Counted from the stretch's first letter, positions 1 through 6,339 are shown. The stretch: DNA of 8,398 nucleotides from Pseudomonadota bacterium (GCA_017613855.1 JAGACY010000456.1:1-8398); one strand, 5' to 3'. A program made the numbers and translations. The notes: generated from the sequence alone by a model not told the origin.

Positions 1-90
1 ACTGCCGTCGCCGGGTTCGCTGCCATCGCCGGGTTCCCTGCCCTCGCCGGGTTCACTGCCGTCGCCGGGTTCACTGCCGTCGCCGGGTTC
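1..90 (-). repeat. 18-bp coding tandem repeat (SEPGDG linker)
   Basis: Five consecutive 18-bp units are seen at 1-18, 19-36, 37-54, 55-72 and 73-90, with a partial unit at 91-96. Units 1, 4 and 5 are identical (ACTGCCGTCGCCGGGTTC); units 2 and 3 differ at two positions each. Read on the minus strand each unit encodes a GSEPGD permutation. The array touches the window edge, so its full copy number is unknown. The unit length is a multiple of three, so copy-number change would lengthen or shorten the linker without a frameshift. Confidence 0.95.
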
Positions 91-306
91 ACTGCCAGTG
101 TCATCTCCCGGCTGCCCCCCATCCGTCGTCAAATCCGGATCACCTGCCCCTTCATCCGTCGTCTCATCCTCGCTCTGCCCACCATCATGGACCGTATCGT
201 CATTCCCCGTGTCTCCTGGGATATGCAGTTCTGCATCTGATGAACAAGCGCCAAATACAAGGCATGATGCTAATATCAACAATAAGAATTTCGAATTCTT
301 CATCAT
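1..306 (-). CDS. Lipoprotein, N-terminal part only (runs off left edge)
   Basis: An open frame starts at 306 and reads leftward without a stop for 102 codons to base 1, so the gene is cut by the window edge. The start is supported by a strong Shine-Dalgarno (AAGGGGAG, plus-strand 314-321) seven bases upstream; a second ATG follows directly. The N-terminus begins MMKNSK, then has a hydrophobic segment ending LVFGAC, a lipoprotein signal peptide with the lipidated Cys probably at residue 21 and Ser at +2. Residues 22-70 are acidic and rich in Asp, Gly and Thr, with no predicted fold. From about residue 71 the chain becomes a hexapeptide repeat, SEPGDG, which looks like a flexible linker tethering a C-terminal domain that lies outside the window. 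It is divergent from the plus-strand lipoprotein genes. The functional domain is not visible, so no function can be given. Confidence 0.85.
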   Translation of the reverse strand, partial: MMKNSKFLLLILASCLVFGACSSDAELHIPGDTGNDDTVHDGGQSEDETTDEGAGDPDLTTDGGQPGDDTGSEPGDGSEPGDGSEPGEGREPGDGSEPGDGS

Positions 307-350
307 GACATTTCTCCCCTTCATAAAAATAAGACCTTAATATCTATATC

Positions 351-356
351 ATTATA
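351..356 (-). promoter_or_regulatory. Candidate -10 box for the leftward lipoprotein gene
   Basis: The minus strand reads TATAAT at plus-strand 351-356, inside an AT-rich stretch about 44 bases upstream of the ATG at 306. No convincing TTGACA-like -35 is seen 16-18 bases further upstream. The position is right for a sigma-70-type promoter, but in AT-rich DNA the match could be chance. Confidence 0.3.
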
Positions 357-488
357 TATCACCAATATCCAATGCGAATTTCCACCTATTTCATCCAACG
401 GCATCCCTCGCAAAAAAAAAAATGTAACAATGCTGATCTCACTGGCATCATTATCATTGAAGGAATCGACCTTCCCTAGAATAAGGAG

Positions 489-640
489 CAATATGTTTAC
501 ATCTGGATTTTTCTGACGACATGAGTCCTCATGACATAATGCATGGCCAACCGAGAGGCGGTTTACGGCATTGGATAACCGGACGCGGTTCCAAATGCTG
601 AAGTGCTGTGCATGCCAGGCACACCGGGATGCTTTTTTTT
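489..640 (+). ncRNA. Candidate small structured RNA ending in a T8 terminator
   Basis: Four hairpins follow one another: CATGA/TCATG (520-524, 529-533); AACCG/CGGTT with loop AGAGG (549-553, 559-563); a longer stem 568-598 with arms GCATTGG-AACCG and CGGTT-CC-AATGC around loop GACG; and a GC-rich stem just before eight T residues (633-640). The second and third hairpins reuse the same AACCG/CGGTT core. A TAGAAT box at 477-482 could be a -10. No upstream plus-strand gene exists whose transcript would need terminating here. The 5' end is a guess, and no known RNA family was recognised. Confidence 0.25.
610..640 (+). terminator. Candidate intrinsic terminator with T8 tract
   Basis: Arms GCATGCC (610-616) and GGGATGC (626-632) pair with one G-G mismatch around a nine-base loop and are followed directly by eight T residues (633-640). 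An alternative overlapping stem TGTGC/GCACA also exists. The stem is modest, but the T tract is the longest in the window and in the right place. Confidence 0.35.
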
Positions 641-730
641 ACGACGCTTGAGGTCGGAAAGGGGGTGGTGTGCCAAGACCGATCGTATTCGGGGTTAGGA
701 CGGCGAGTCGGCGGGTGGGAATGGGAGAGC

Positions 731-748
731 GGTAACCCTATGGTTACC
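731..748. repeat. Perfect 7-bp inverted repeat GGTAACC-CTAT-GGTTACC
   Basis: The arms at 731-737 and 742-748 are exact reverse complements with a four-base spacer. It could be a protein-binding site or a small hairpin. It lies exactly where the strand composition switches from G-rich to C-rich. No T tract follows, so it is not a terminator on either strand. Confidence 0.5.
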
Positions 749-1032
749 CCCGATCTATCTCTGTTTTCAAAAACCACATCTACTACTTTAAACCACACCA
801 AATTGCACAACCCCGCATCAACCACAAAACCCCATATTTTGCCCTCAGCTCACGACTATTCAAAACAACAACCACTTCATAGAAACAATACCAACCGCTC
901 CAAACCACACGAATCATTCTGAACTACATGATTTATCTCAGGCCACAACCACGCTCAAAGAAACTTCATCTATTTCGGGCAATTTTCAATTCCTCGACAT
1001 ACGATAGTCTTATCGATTGCAGAATTCACCTC

Positions 1033-1068
1033 TATTTCGGCGTATTGCCGAAGGCAATAGCTGAAATA
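1033..1068 (+). repeat. Bulged hairpin H1 of the GC-(G)-TAT family
   Basis: Outer arm TATTTCGGC (1033-1041) pairs with GCTGAAATA (1060-1068), with one G-T pair. G1042 is unpaired. Inner arm TATTGCC (1043-1049) pairs with GGCAATA (1053-1059) around loop GAA. This makes 16 base pairs with a single bulge. It is the first of two adjacent hairpins on this strand with the same architecture. Confidence 0.8.
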
Positions 1069-1072
1069 CCAA

Positions 1073-1103
1073 ATGCGTATTCGCCCGAAAGGGCGAATAG
1101 CAT
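1073..1103 (+). repeat. Bulged hairpin H2 of the GC-(G)-TAT family
   Basis: Outer arm ATGC (1073-1076) pairs with GCAT (1100-1103). G1077 is unpaired. Inner arm TATTCGCCC (1078-1086) pairs perfectly with GGGCGAATA (1091-1099) around a GAAA tetraloop of the stable GNRA type. It lies four bases after H1 and about 140 bases before the ATG at 1241, so it may sit in the leader RNA or upstream of the promoter of the next gene. Confidence 0.8.
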
Positions 1104-1169
1104 GGTTCCCAAAAGACCATATGTAGTTGCAACACCGCATAAATACTTATTATTTTGGGTCATTACACT

Positions 1170-1182
1170 ATGGAAATTCCAT
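1170..1182. promoter_or_regulatory. Operator-like inverted repeat before gene 1
   Basis: ATGGAA and TTCCAT are exact reverse complements separated by one base, 58 bases upstream of the ATG at 1241. Such a short palindrome in a gene's upstream region could be a regulator site, but the length also allows chance. Confidence 0.2.
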
Positions 1183-1240
1183 CTGAGATTGGGTAGAAAG
1201 CAATTCTGGTACCACGCCAGTTTGGGATGAGGAGTCACAA

Positions 1241-3721
1241 ATGTTTAAGAAATTTATTGTCTTTTTTTCGTTCATGGGAGCAATTCTATGCGGCTGCGAT
1301 GAGCAGGATGAGCAGGACATCATCCCACAGGATCTCACGATCCTGCCCGAGACGGCGACTACCGTTTTAAACGGCACATCTACCAATTTTATCATTCGAT
1401 TGACGGAAGAACCTGCAGCCCCGGTAACCGTCAACATTCGTACGAATCTTCCCCAAAGCATTGTGTTCAATACCAATTCGGTTGTTTTCCGTCCAGACAA
1501 CTGGCAACTCGCCCAGTCCATCACGGCTACATGCCTCTCCACGGGAATCACTCAAACCGCCAACATCACATTTAATACAAGCAGTCTCGATACAGACAGT
1601 GCCAATTTACTCATCACACGCCAAATTACTTGCCAGGCCCTGGGGAACCCCTCCGGTCCCACGATAGATCCGAGCAATCCTCCTGTCGATCCGCAGGATC
1701 CGGATAATCCTCCCGTTGATCCGCAGGATCCGGATAATCCTCCCGTTGATCCGCAGGATCCCGTAGACAATCCTCCTGTCGATCCACAGGATCCCATCAC
1801 GCCTCCCGAAGAGGAGGATGACCCCGTCGAAAAAGGCGTCGTGACCTTCAAACCCAAAGAAGGGCTTAAAACCTCCGAGTCCGGTCAAAAAGGAATCATC
1901 ATCTTCTCGCTATCCAAAAAGCCTTCGGCCGAGGTCTACATCACCGCACAAAGCCTGGATGAAAGCGAAGGCATCCCCAATAAGAAAATGGCAACCTTTA
2001 CGCCGTACAACTGGTCAACTCCGCAAGGCATCCAGATACTCGGTGTAGATGATGATGAACTCGATGGTGATGTTGAGTATTCAATTAAAATGGCTATTAC
2101 AAGCGCCGATCCTGCCTACGATGATTTGGATGATCAATACATCAAGGCTGTGAATCTCGACGATGAAAAGGTCGAAATTATCCTCGATGGCACGCCGGGC
2201 GTCCTCGTATCGCCTGTCGGAGGCCTCATCACATCCGAAAAAGGCGACACGGCTCAGTTCGATGTCGTTCTCAAAGCCCAGCCAGCCAGCGATATCACCA
2301 TTCCCGTTGTTTCATCGGATGACACAGAAGGAAAGCCCAACACAAAGTCGATCATTTTTACCCCCGAAAATTGGGACCAAAAGCAGACAATTACAATTCA
2401 AGGCATCGATGATTCCGAGCCCGATGGTGACATCGCCTACTCGATCAATCTTGGCCCCGTAGCGAGTGATGATGATCGATATGATGACATGGCAGTCACA
2501 AGTGTTCATGTCAAAAATGTCGATAACGATCCCCCCAATATTCCAGCCTCTTTTAACCTCAATACCCAGGAGCTCACCATAGAGGAAAGCGGGGCACCGG
2601 GCATCATTACAATTGTGCCGGGCACCAAACCCATCGCGGATATCAAAATTACAGCGACATCATCCGACACCACCGAAGGAACACTCAAACCGGCATCTCT
2701 GACGTTTACCGAAAAGAACTGGGAAACCGTTCAGACCATTTCGGTCAGCGGTGTTATCGATAAAATCGAGGATGGTACACAGAATTTCAAGATCAATTTC
2801 AAAGTCTCGAGCGAAGATCCGCGCTTTAATAATTATACCATCCAGCCCGTGACGGTACATGCCAAGGACAGCGATGTTCATTCCGATACCAAGGTTCATC
2901 TGCGCATCATGGCTGCCAATATTTCATCGGGCAACTACCAGGCTTATTCGCCGGGGCATGGTGTGCGCATCTTTAAAGCAGCTGCGCCCGATATCGTGCT
3001 CATCCAGGAATTCAACTGGAATGATACCGACGATTCAGATGCCATGGCCCAAAAACTGGTAACGACGGCATTTGGCCCGGATTTCTACTATTCGCGCGGT
3101 GATGGTTCAATTCCCAACGGCATTATTTCTCGCTATCCCATTCTGAGCAGCGGTTCGTGGGATTCCAACATTATTAATAACCGCAAGTGGGACTGGGCTG
3201 TCGTTGATTTGCCGGGCCCCAAAGAGCTGCTATTGATCAGCGTCCATCTGAGCACCGATAAACATGGCAAGGAAATGCCCGTACTCATCAACAATATCAA
3301 AGCCAAAATCGAAGAAGACGCCAAACTGGGAAACCAGTATTTCGTCATGATTGGCGGCGACTTTAACACCAAGAACCGTACCGTCACCCAGGATAATATG
3401 TCTGATATATTCACGACGACCGGCCCCTATCCGGTTGATCAGAATGGGAATGACAACACCAATATCCACCGCAATTCACCCTACGATTATTTGTTGTGCA
3501 GTCCCGACTGGTGCCAATACGAAGTGCCCGTCGAAATTGGCGTTCATACCGGCAGCAATGCTTATAAAAACGGGCATATCTTTGACACTCGCGTTTATTA
3601 TAAATACAAGGTCGGATCCGGTACTGAACTCGACTACGTTCCCCCCGCAGAACAAGGCGATTCGAGTGCAACCAACATGCAGCACATGGCTGTTATCCGC
3701 GATTTCGAATATTCCTATTAA
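1241..3721 (+). CDS. Exported lipoprotein with four beta-sandwich repeats and a DNase I-like EEP domain
   Basis: The 826-aa protein starts at an ATG six bases after GAGGAG (1229-1234). Residues 1-19 are a lipoprotein signal peptide with lipobox LCGC (Cys19, Asp at +2). A beta-sandwich module (about 27-131, with C98 and C131 possibly disulfide-bonded) leads to a Pro-Asp linker (146-185). Three further modules follow (about 198-308, 312-430, 435-545), each with a pattern like FTPxNWxxxQxIxxxGxDDxxxDGD, which resembles Calx-beta/cadherin-like surface repeats. The C-terminal domain (about 553-826) matches the endonuclease/exonuclease/phosphatase superfamily: N560 in MAAN, E590 in IQE, ISRYPI (629-634), H669 in VHLST, D707 and N709 in GGDFN, and D749 in PYDYLL. 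The final motif reads MQHMAV (813-818) where SDHxPV is usual. A secreted phosphodiesterase, probably a nuclease, is likely; phospholipase or phosphatase activity is possible. The next gene is a paralogue. Confidence 0.9.
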   Translation: MFKKFIVFFSFMGAILCGCDEQDEQDIIPQDLTILPETATTVLNGTSTNFIIRLTEEPAAPVTVNIRTNLPQSIVFNTNSVVFRPDNWQLAQSITATCLSTGITQTANITFNTSSLDTDSANLLITRQITCQALGNPSGPTIDPSNPPVDPQDPDNPPVDPQDPDNPPVDPQDPVDNPPVDPQDPITPPEEEDDPVEKGVVTFKPKEGLKTSESGQKGIIIFSLSKKPSAEVYITAQSLDESEGIPNKKMATFTPYNWSTPQGIQILGVDDDELDGDVEYSIKMAITSADPAYDDLDDQYIKAVNLDDEKVEIILDGTPGVLVSPVGGLITSEKGDTAQFDVVLKAQPASDITIPVVSSDDTEGKPNTKSIIFTPENWDQKQTITIQGIDDSEPDGDIAYSINLGPVASDDDRYDDMAVTSVHVKNVDNDPPNIPASFNLNTQELTIEESGAPGIITIVPGTKPIADIKITATSSDTTEGTLKPASLTFTEKNWETVQTISVSGVIDKIEDGTQNFKINFKVSSEDPRFNNYTIQPVTVHAKDSDVHSDTKVHLRIMAANISSGNYQAYSPGHGVRIFKAAAPDIVLIQEFNWNDTDDSDAMAQKLVTTAFGPDFYYSRGDGSIPNGIISRYPILSSGSWDSNIINNRKWDWAVVDLPGPKELLLISVHLSTDKHGKEMPVLINNIKAKIEEDAKLGNQYFVMIGGDFNTKNRTVTQDNMSDIFTTTGPYPVDQNGNDNTNIHRNSPYDYLLCSPDWCQYEVPVEIGVHTGSNAYKNGHIFDTRVYYKYKVGSGTELDYVPPAEQGDSSATNMQHMAVIRDFEYSY
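1676..1795 (+). repeat. 30-bp coding tandem repeat (NPPVDPQDPD linker)
   Basis: Three 30-bp units (1676-1705, 1706-1735, 1736-1765) and a fourth, 27-base unit (1769-1795) after an extra codon encode NPPVDPQDP(D/V). Units share long identical DNA, pointing to recent in-frame duplication. The product is a stiff Pro/Asp linker between the first and second beta-sandwich modules. Confidence 0.95.
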
Positions 3722-3738
3722 TATATATTTACGGAATC

Positions 3739-3797
3739 GGGCTATCTCGCCAGAGACGTTCGAATGAACGTCTCTGATGGCTCGATACGCCCTTTTT
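3739..3797 (+). terminator. Terminator of gene 1, also bulged hairpin H4
   Basis: A long hairpin starts 18 bases after the stop codon and is followed by five T residues (3793-3797). The apical stem AGAGACGTTC/GAACGTCTCT (3752-3761, 3766-3775) is a perfect 10 bp around loop GAAT. Below it GCC pairs with GGC, then TATC with GATA, then GGGC (3739-3742) with GCCC (3789-3792). C3788 is unpaired between ATA and GCCC. On the minus strand this reads GGGC-(G)-TAT ... ATA-GCCC, the same layout as H1 and H2. Confidence 0.65.
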
Positions 3798-3798
3798 C

Positions 3799-3832
3799 GC
3801 GTGGGCTATGGGGTACCCCCATACGCCCACGC
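3799..3832 (-). repeat. Bulged hairpin H3 of the GC-(G)-TAT family
   Basis: GCGTGGGC (3799-3806) pairs with GCCCACGC (3825-3832), and TATGGGG (3807-3813) pairs with CCCCATA (3817-3823) around loop TAC. C3824 is the only unpaired stem base. Read on the minus strand it is GC-(G)-TAT ... ATA-GC, as in the other three. It lies six bases after H4 and about 50 bases before the start of gene 2, so a transcript reading into gene 2 would carry a very stable 15-bp stem in its leader. Confidence 0.8.
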
Positions 3833-3882
3833 CTCTTTCTGCTCTCGGCGCATACGCGCACACCCCCCAAAGAGAGGATCAC

Positions 3883-5973
3883 ATGAATTGGCGCAAATGG
3901 GCTTTCACAACTCTCATGGCTTGTTTACTGCTCAACGGATGCAGCAACGGCGATTCTGCAGACGAAAAAAACGCCATCCTGCTCACGCCCGATGCGCCTG
4001 TCACACTTGATGAGAACGGCGGTTCCACTTCATTTTCCGTATTTCTCAATGAGCCTTCCGAGGTGGTTCTACAAATTCAGGTCACGATCTCCGATCCTTT
4101 TCGGGTTCAAACCAATCTGCCCGGAAATCTCCTCACGGTAATGCCCGACAAAACGATTCAAAGTATTGGCGTGCAATGTATCGACAACAACCAGCCCGAT
4201 GGCGATCATACCGTCACGCTTACGTTTGCGACAGTCTCCGCCGATGAAGATCTAGCTCATCTTTCATTTACCCGACAAATTATATGCAAGGACGACGATC
4301 CGCAAACTCAGCCAATCATTTGTACAAACGGTCAAATGCAATGCATAGACGATACTCAGTATCAAACCTGCCTGAACAATGCATGGTCTGCGCCTTTACT
4401 GTGTCCCGAAGACAAACCAACCTGCAGTAACGGACAATGCATTGCCAATCAAACCCCTGATCCCAAACCGGATCCCAAGCCCGATCCCAAGCCCGATCCC
4501 GTCTGCCAGGCAGACGAAATACAATGTTACAACGATTATCAATATATCGAGTGTGATGATGGCCAATGGTCACAAACACCCAAAGATTGTCCTCAGGACA
4601 CCCCTGTCTGCAATCAGGAACTCAATATTTGTGAAGCAGCAATCATCGACCCTCCCCCCATTCCCGAATGTCATCCTCAATGTTCCGGGGACCAGATACA
4701 GCAATGCAACAGCGATGGTACGCTTGATCCGGCTGCCGACTGCAACACCGGATATGCCTGCCGCACGACGAATGGCGTGGCCGAATGTACACAAATCCAG
4801 ATCGAACCTCCGGATTCCCTGTTTACAATCACGCCCTCCAAACTGGATGTCTACGAAGGAGGCAGCAGATCTTTTACCATCGTACCGACCATCAAACCCA
4901 GTTCCACCGTAAACGTCATGCTCTCCCTGAGTGACGCCAAAGAAGCAGAACTCGCCGAAACGGCTTACACGTTTAAAGCATCCGACTGGGAAACGCCGCA
5001 AACCGTAACCATTACTGGGCTTCGTGACAACAAGGCCGACGGTGACAAAACGATTGATATCAAATTCAATGTCTTGAGCTCCGATAAACAATTCAATGGG
5101 CTCCAAATTCAGCCGCTCCAGGTGACGGTCATTGACACCGAGGGCGATGCCAGTCTGTACAACGGTGACACTTCGCTCAGCTTCAGAGCCATGGCCGCCA
5201 ATATTTCTTCCGGAGACTTCCAGTCCTATTCCCAGGGAGAAGGCGTGCGCATTTTTAAAGCATTAAAACCGGATATCGTCATGATCCAGGAATTCAATTG
5301 GAACCACACAAACGAATCCGATGAAACAGCAATGAAGCTCATTCAACAGGCGTTTGATTCTTCGTTTTATGTTTATCGCGGGCGTGGATCAATCCCCAAT
5401 GGGATTATTTCCCGCTACCCCATTATCGACTCGGGGGCCTGGAAATCGAATAAAATTCATGACCGGGACTGGAACTGGGCACTCATCGACCTGCCCGGCA
5501 AAAAGGAATTATTGGTCCTCAGCGTTCACCTGAGCACCAGCGACAACAAAATCGAAGCACCGAACCTCATGACCAAACTGAACCAGAAGATTACCGCCGA
5601 TAAAACCAAAAATCTCAATTATTATATGATGATAGGCGGCGATTTTAACAGCAATTTCCAGGACAATGGTTCGCTCAAGAATTATTTCAAAGTCAATGTC
5701 GATCTCCCCGTCGATCAGAACGATGACAGCACCACCAATGCTACCCGTAAATCGATACTCGATCATTTGTTCGTCGATAAAGACTTTAATCAATATGAAG
5801 TCCCCGTCCAAATCGGCAAACATACCTATCCCAACGGACATGTTTTTGACTCACGTGTCTACGACAAACTTGGAGAAATCGGCGATGTACCACCTGTAAA
5901 GGCAACCGACTCCAACGCTACCGGTATGCAGCACATGCCGGTGATTCGGGATTTTGAGTTTACACTTCAATAA
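3883..5973 (+). CDS. Exported Cys-rich lipoprotein with a DNase I-like EEP domain (paralogue of gene 1)
   Basis: The start chosen is the ATG at 3883, preceded by GAGAGG (3872-3877); the frame stays open upstream to an ATG at 3808, but that extension runs through a hairpin and would bury the signal peptide. The 696-aa product has lipobox LNGC (Cys20, Ser at +2). Residues about 31-136 are a beta-sandwich module like that of gene 1, with equivalent C99 and C135. Three six-cysteine modules follow (147-186, 208-250, 263-302), separated by a PDPK linker (192-206). A second beta-sandwich (about 312-419) carries FKASDWETPQTVTITG. The EEP domain (about 433-696) has N440, E470 in IQE, ISRYPI, H549 in VHLST, D587 and N589 in GGDFN, and D627 in LDHLF. 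It ends with MQHMPV (682-687), again Gln-His in place of Asp-His. The EEP domains of the two genes are clearly the product of duplication. An exported phosphodiesterase is likely; the substrate is unknown. Confidence 0.9.
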   Translation: MNWRKWAFTTLMACLLLNGCSNGDSADEKNAILLTPDAPVTLDENGGSTSFSVFLNEPSEVVLQIQVTISDPFRVQTNLPGNLLTVMPDKTIQSIGVQCIDNNQPDGDHTVTLTFATVSADEDLAHLSFTRQIICKDDDPQTQPIICTNGQMQCIDDTQYQTCLNNAWSAPLLCPEDKPTCSNGQCIANQTPDPKPDPKPDPKPDPVCQADEIQCYNDYQYIECDDGQWSQTPKDCPQDTPVCNQELNICEAAIIDPPPIPECHPQCSGDQIQQCNSDGTLDPAADCNTGYACRTTNGVAECTQIQIEPPDSLFTITPSKLDVYEGGSRSFTIVPTIKPSSTVNVMLSLSDAKEAELAETAYTFKASDWETPQTVTITGLRDNKADGDKTIDIKFNVLSSDKQFNGLQIQPLQVTVIDTEGDASLYNGDTSLSFRAMAANISSGDFQSYSQGEGVRIFKALKPDIVMIQEFNWNHTNESDETAMKLIQQAFDSSFYVYRGRGSIPNGIISRYPIIDSGAWKSNKIHDRDWNWALIDLPGKKELLVLSVHLSTSDNKIEAPNLMTKLNQKITADKTKNLNYYMMIGGDFNSNFQDNGSLKNYFKVNVDLPVDQNDDSTTNATRKSILDHLFVDKDFNQYEVPVQIGKHTYPNGHVFDSRVYDKLGEIGDVPPVKATDSNATGMQHMPVIRDFEFTLQ
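4456..4500 (+). repeat. 12-bp coding repeat (PDPK linker)
   Basis: Almost four 12-bp units (consensus CCCGATCCCAAG) encode PDPK PDPK PDPK PDP, a short charged linker between the first and second Cys-rich modules of gene 2. Confidence 0.9.
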
Positions 5974-6203
5974 ATGCGGAATGCGGAATGCGGAATGCGG
6001 AATTGGAATGCAAAACTAAAGGGAAAGTCTGAAGCTAATGGCGATTGGTATTCCAAATGCGGAATGCGGAATGCGGAATGCGGAATTAGAATGCAAAACT
6101 AAAGGGAAAGTCTGAAGCTAATGGCGAATGGTATTCCAAATGCGGAATGCGGAATGCGGAATGCGTAATTGGAATGCAAAACTAAAGGGAAAGTCTGAAG
6201 CTA
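5973..6203. repeat. 83-bp intergenic minisatellite built on AATGCGG heptads
   Basis: Two full 83-bp units (5973-6055, 6056-6138) and a 65-base third unit (6139-6203) are nearly identical. Each begins with four AATGCGG heptads (the last one of unit 3 reads AATGCGT), then a variable short link and a conserved segment containing CTAAAGGGAAAGTCTGAAGC. The array starts at the last base of the stop codon of gene 2. Unit boundaries also place ATTCC just before GGAAT, so each junction can form a small hairpin. The function is unknown; such arrays usually vary in copy number between strains. Confidence 0.9.
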
Positions 6204-6215
6204 TAATAACCAACA

Positions 6216-6236
6216 TTCTTTAGGAATAACCTTGAG
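6216..6236 (+). repeat. 21-bp direct repeat, copy 1
   Basis: This copy reads TTCTTTAGGAAT followed by AACCTTGAG; copy 2 at 6319-6339 differs at a single base (A for the first G). Both copies lie just before a heptad array, so the two together look like a duplicated unit. Confidence 0.85.
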
Positions 6237-6244
6237 CACGCCCT

Positions 6245-6293
6245 AACTGCTAACTGCTCACTGCTAACTGCTCACTGCTAATTGCTCACTGCT
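6245..6293 (+). repeat. Heptad array (A/C)A(C/T)TGCT, seven copies
   Basis: Seven uninterrupted 7-bp units, 6245-6251 to 6287-6293, read AACTGCT, AACTGCT, CACTGCT, AACTGCT, CACTGCT, AATTGCT, CACTGCT. The region has no open frame with a ribosome site. This resembles the short tandemly repeated heptamers described in some bacterial genomes. Confidence 0.9.
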
Positions 6294-6318
6294 AATTTCC
6301 GAAATCAGAACACAATTG

Positions 6319-6339
6319 TTCTTTAAGAATAACCTTGAG
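6319..6339 (+). repeat. 21-bp direct repeat, copy 2
   Basis: It matches copy 1 (6216-6236) at 20 of 21 positions. It ends six bases before the TATAAT box of the gene 3 promoter candidate, so it would cover the -35 region. Confidence 0.85.

Larger units (their letters stand above)
307..1240. other. 934-bp intergenic region between divergent lipoprotein genes
   Basis: No convincing protein gene is seen. The open frames here (608-922 plus, 529-825 minus, 928-1230 plus) lack good ribosome sites, have low-complexity or composition-driven translations, and run through hairpins. The region contains an A11 run (413-423), a hairpin series ending in T8 (about 515-640), a G-rich plus-strand segment (641-735), a short perfect palindrome (731-748), a G-poor, A/C-rich segment (about 767-925) with recurrent AACCACA words, and a tandem pair of bulged hairpins (1033-1103). 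The last 140 bp before 1241 should hold the promoter of the first plus-strand gene, but no clear -35/-10 pair stands out (TTGCAA at 1127-1132 with AT-rich DNA 17 bases later is the best, and weak). Confidence 0.7.

Noticed and set aside
529..825. 98-codon minus-strand open frame
   Set aside because: No ribosome site and no recognisable protein features; it overlaps the hairpin series and skewed region.
608..922. 104-codon plus-strand open frame
   Set aside because: It has no ribosome site, starts inside the T8 hairpin region, and its Thr/Asn/His-rich end simply reflects the A/C-rich DNA.
1033..1103. Integron attC sites
   Set aside because: Bulged hairpins upstream of genes suggested cassette recombination sites, but the required AAC/GTT core boxes at the ends are missing and no integrase is seen.
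928..1230. 100-codon plus-strand open frame
   Set aside because: It runs through both bulged hairpins, lacks a Shine-Dalgarno and shows no domain or signal peptide.
3808..3882. N-terminal extension of gene 2 to the ATG at 3808
   Set aside because: It has no ribosome site, lies within hairpin H3, and would put 25 residues before a clear lipoprotein signal peptide; the ATG at 3883 has a proper site.
4570..5106. 178-codon minus-strand open frame inside gene 2
   Set aside because: It is antisense to a well-supported gene with clear domains and has no ribosome site or recognisable product.
5973..6293. CRISPR array
   Set aside because: The repeats are heptads and an 83-bp minisatellite with near-identical segments between them, not repeats of about 30 bp alternating with unique spacers.
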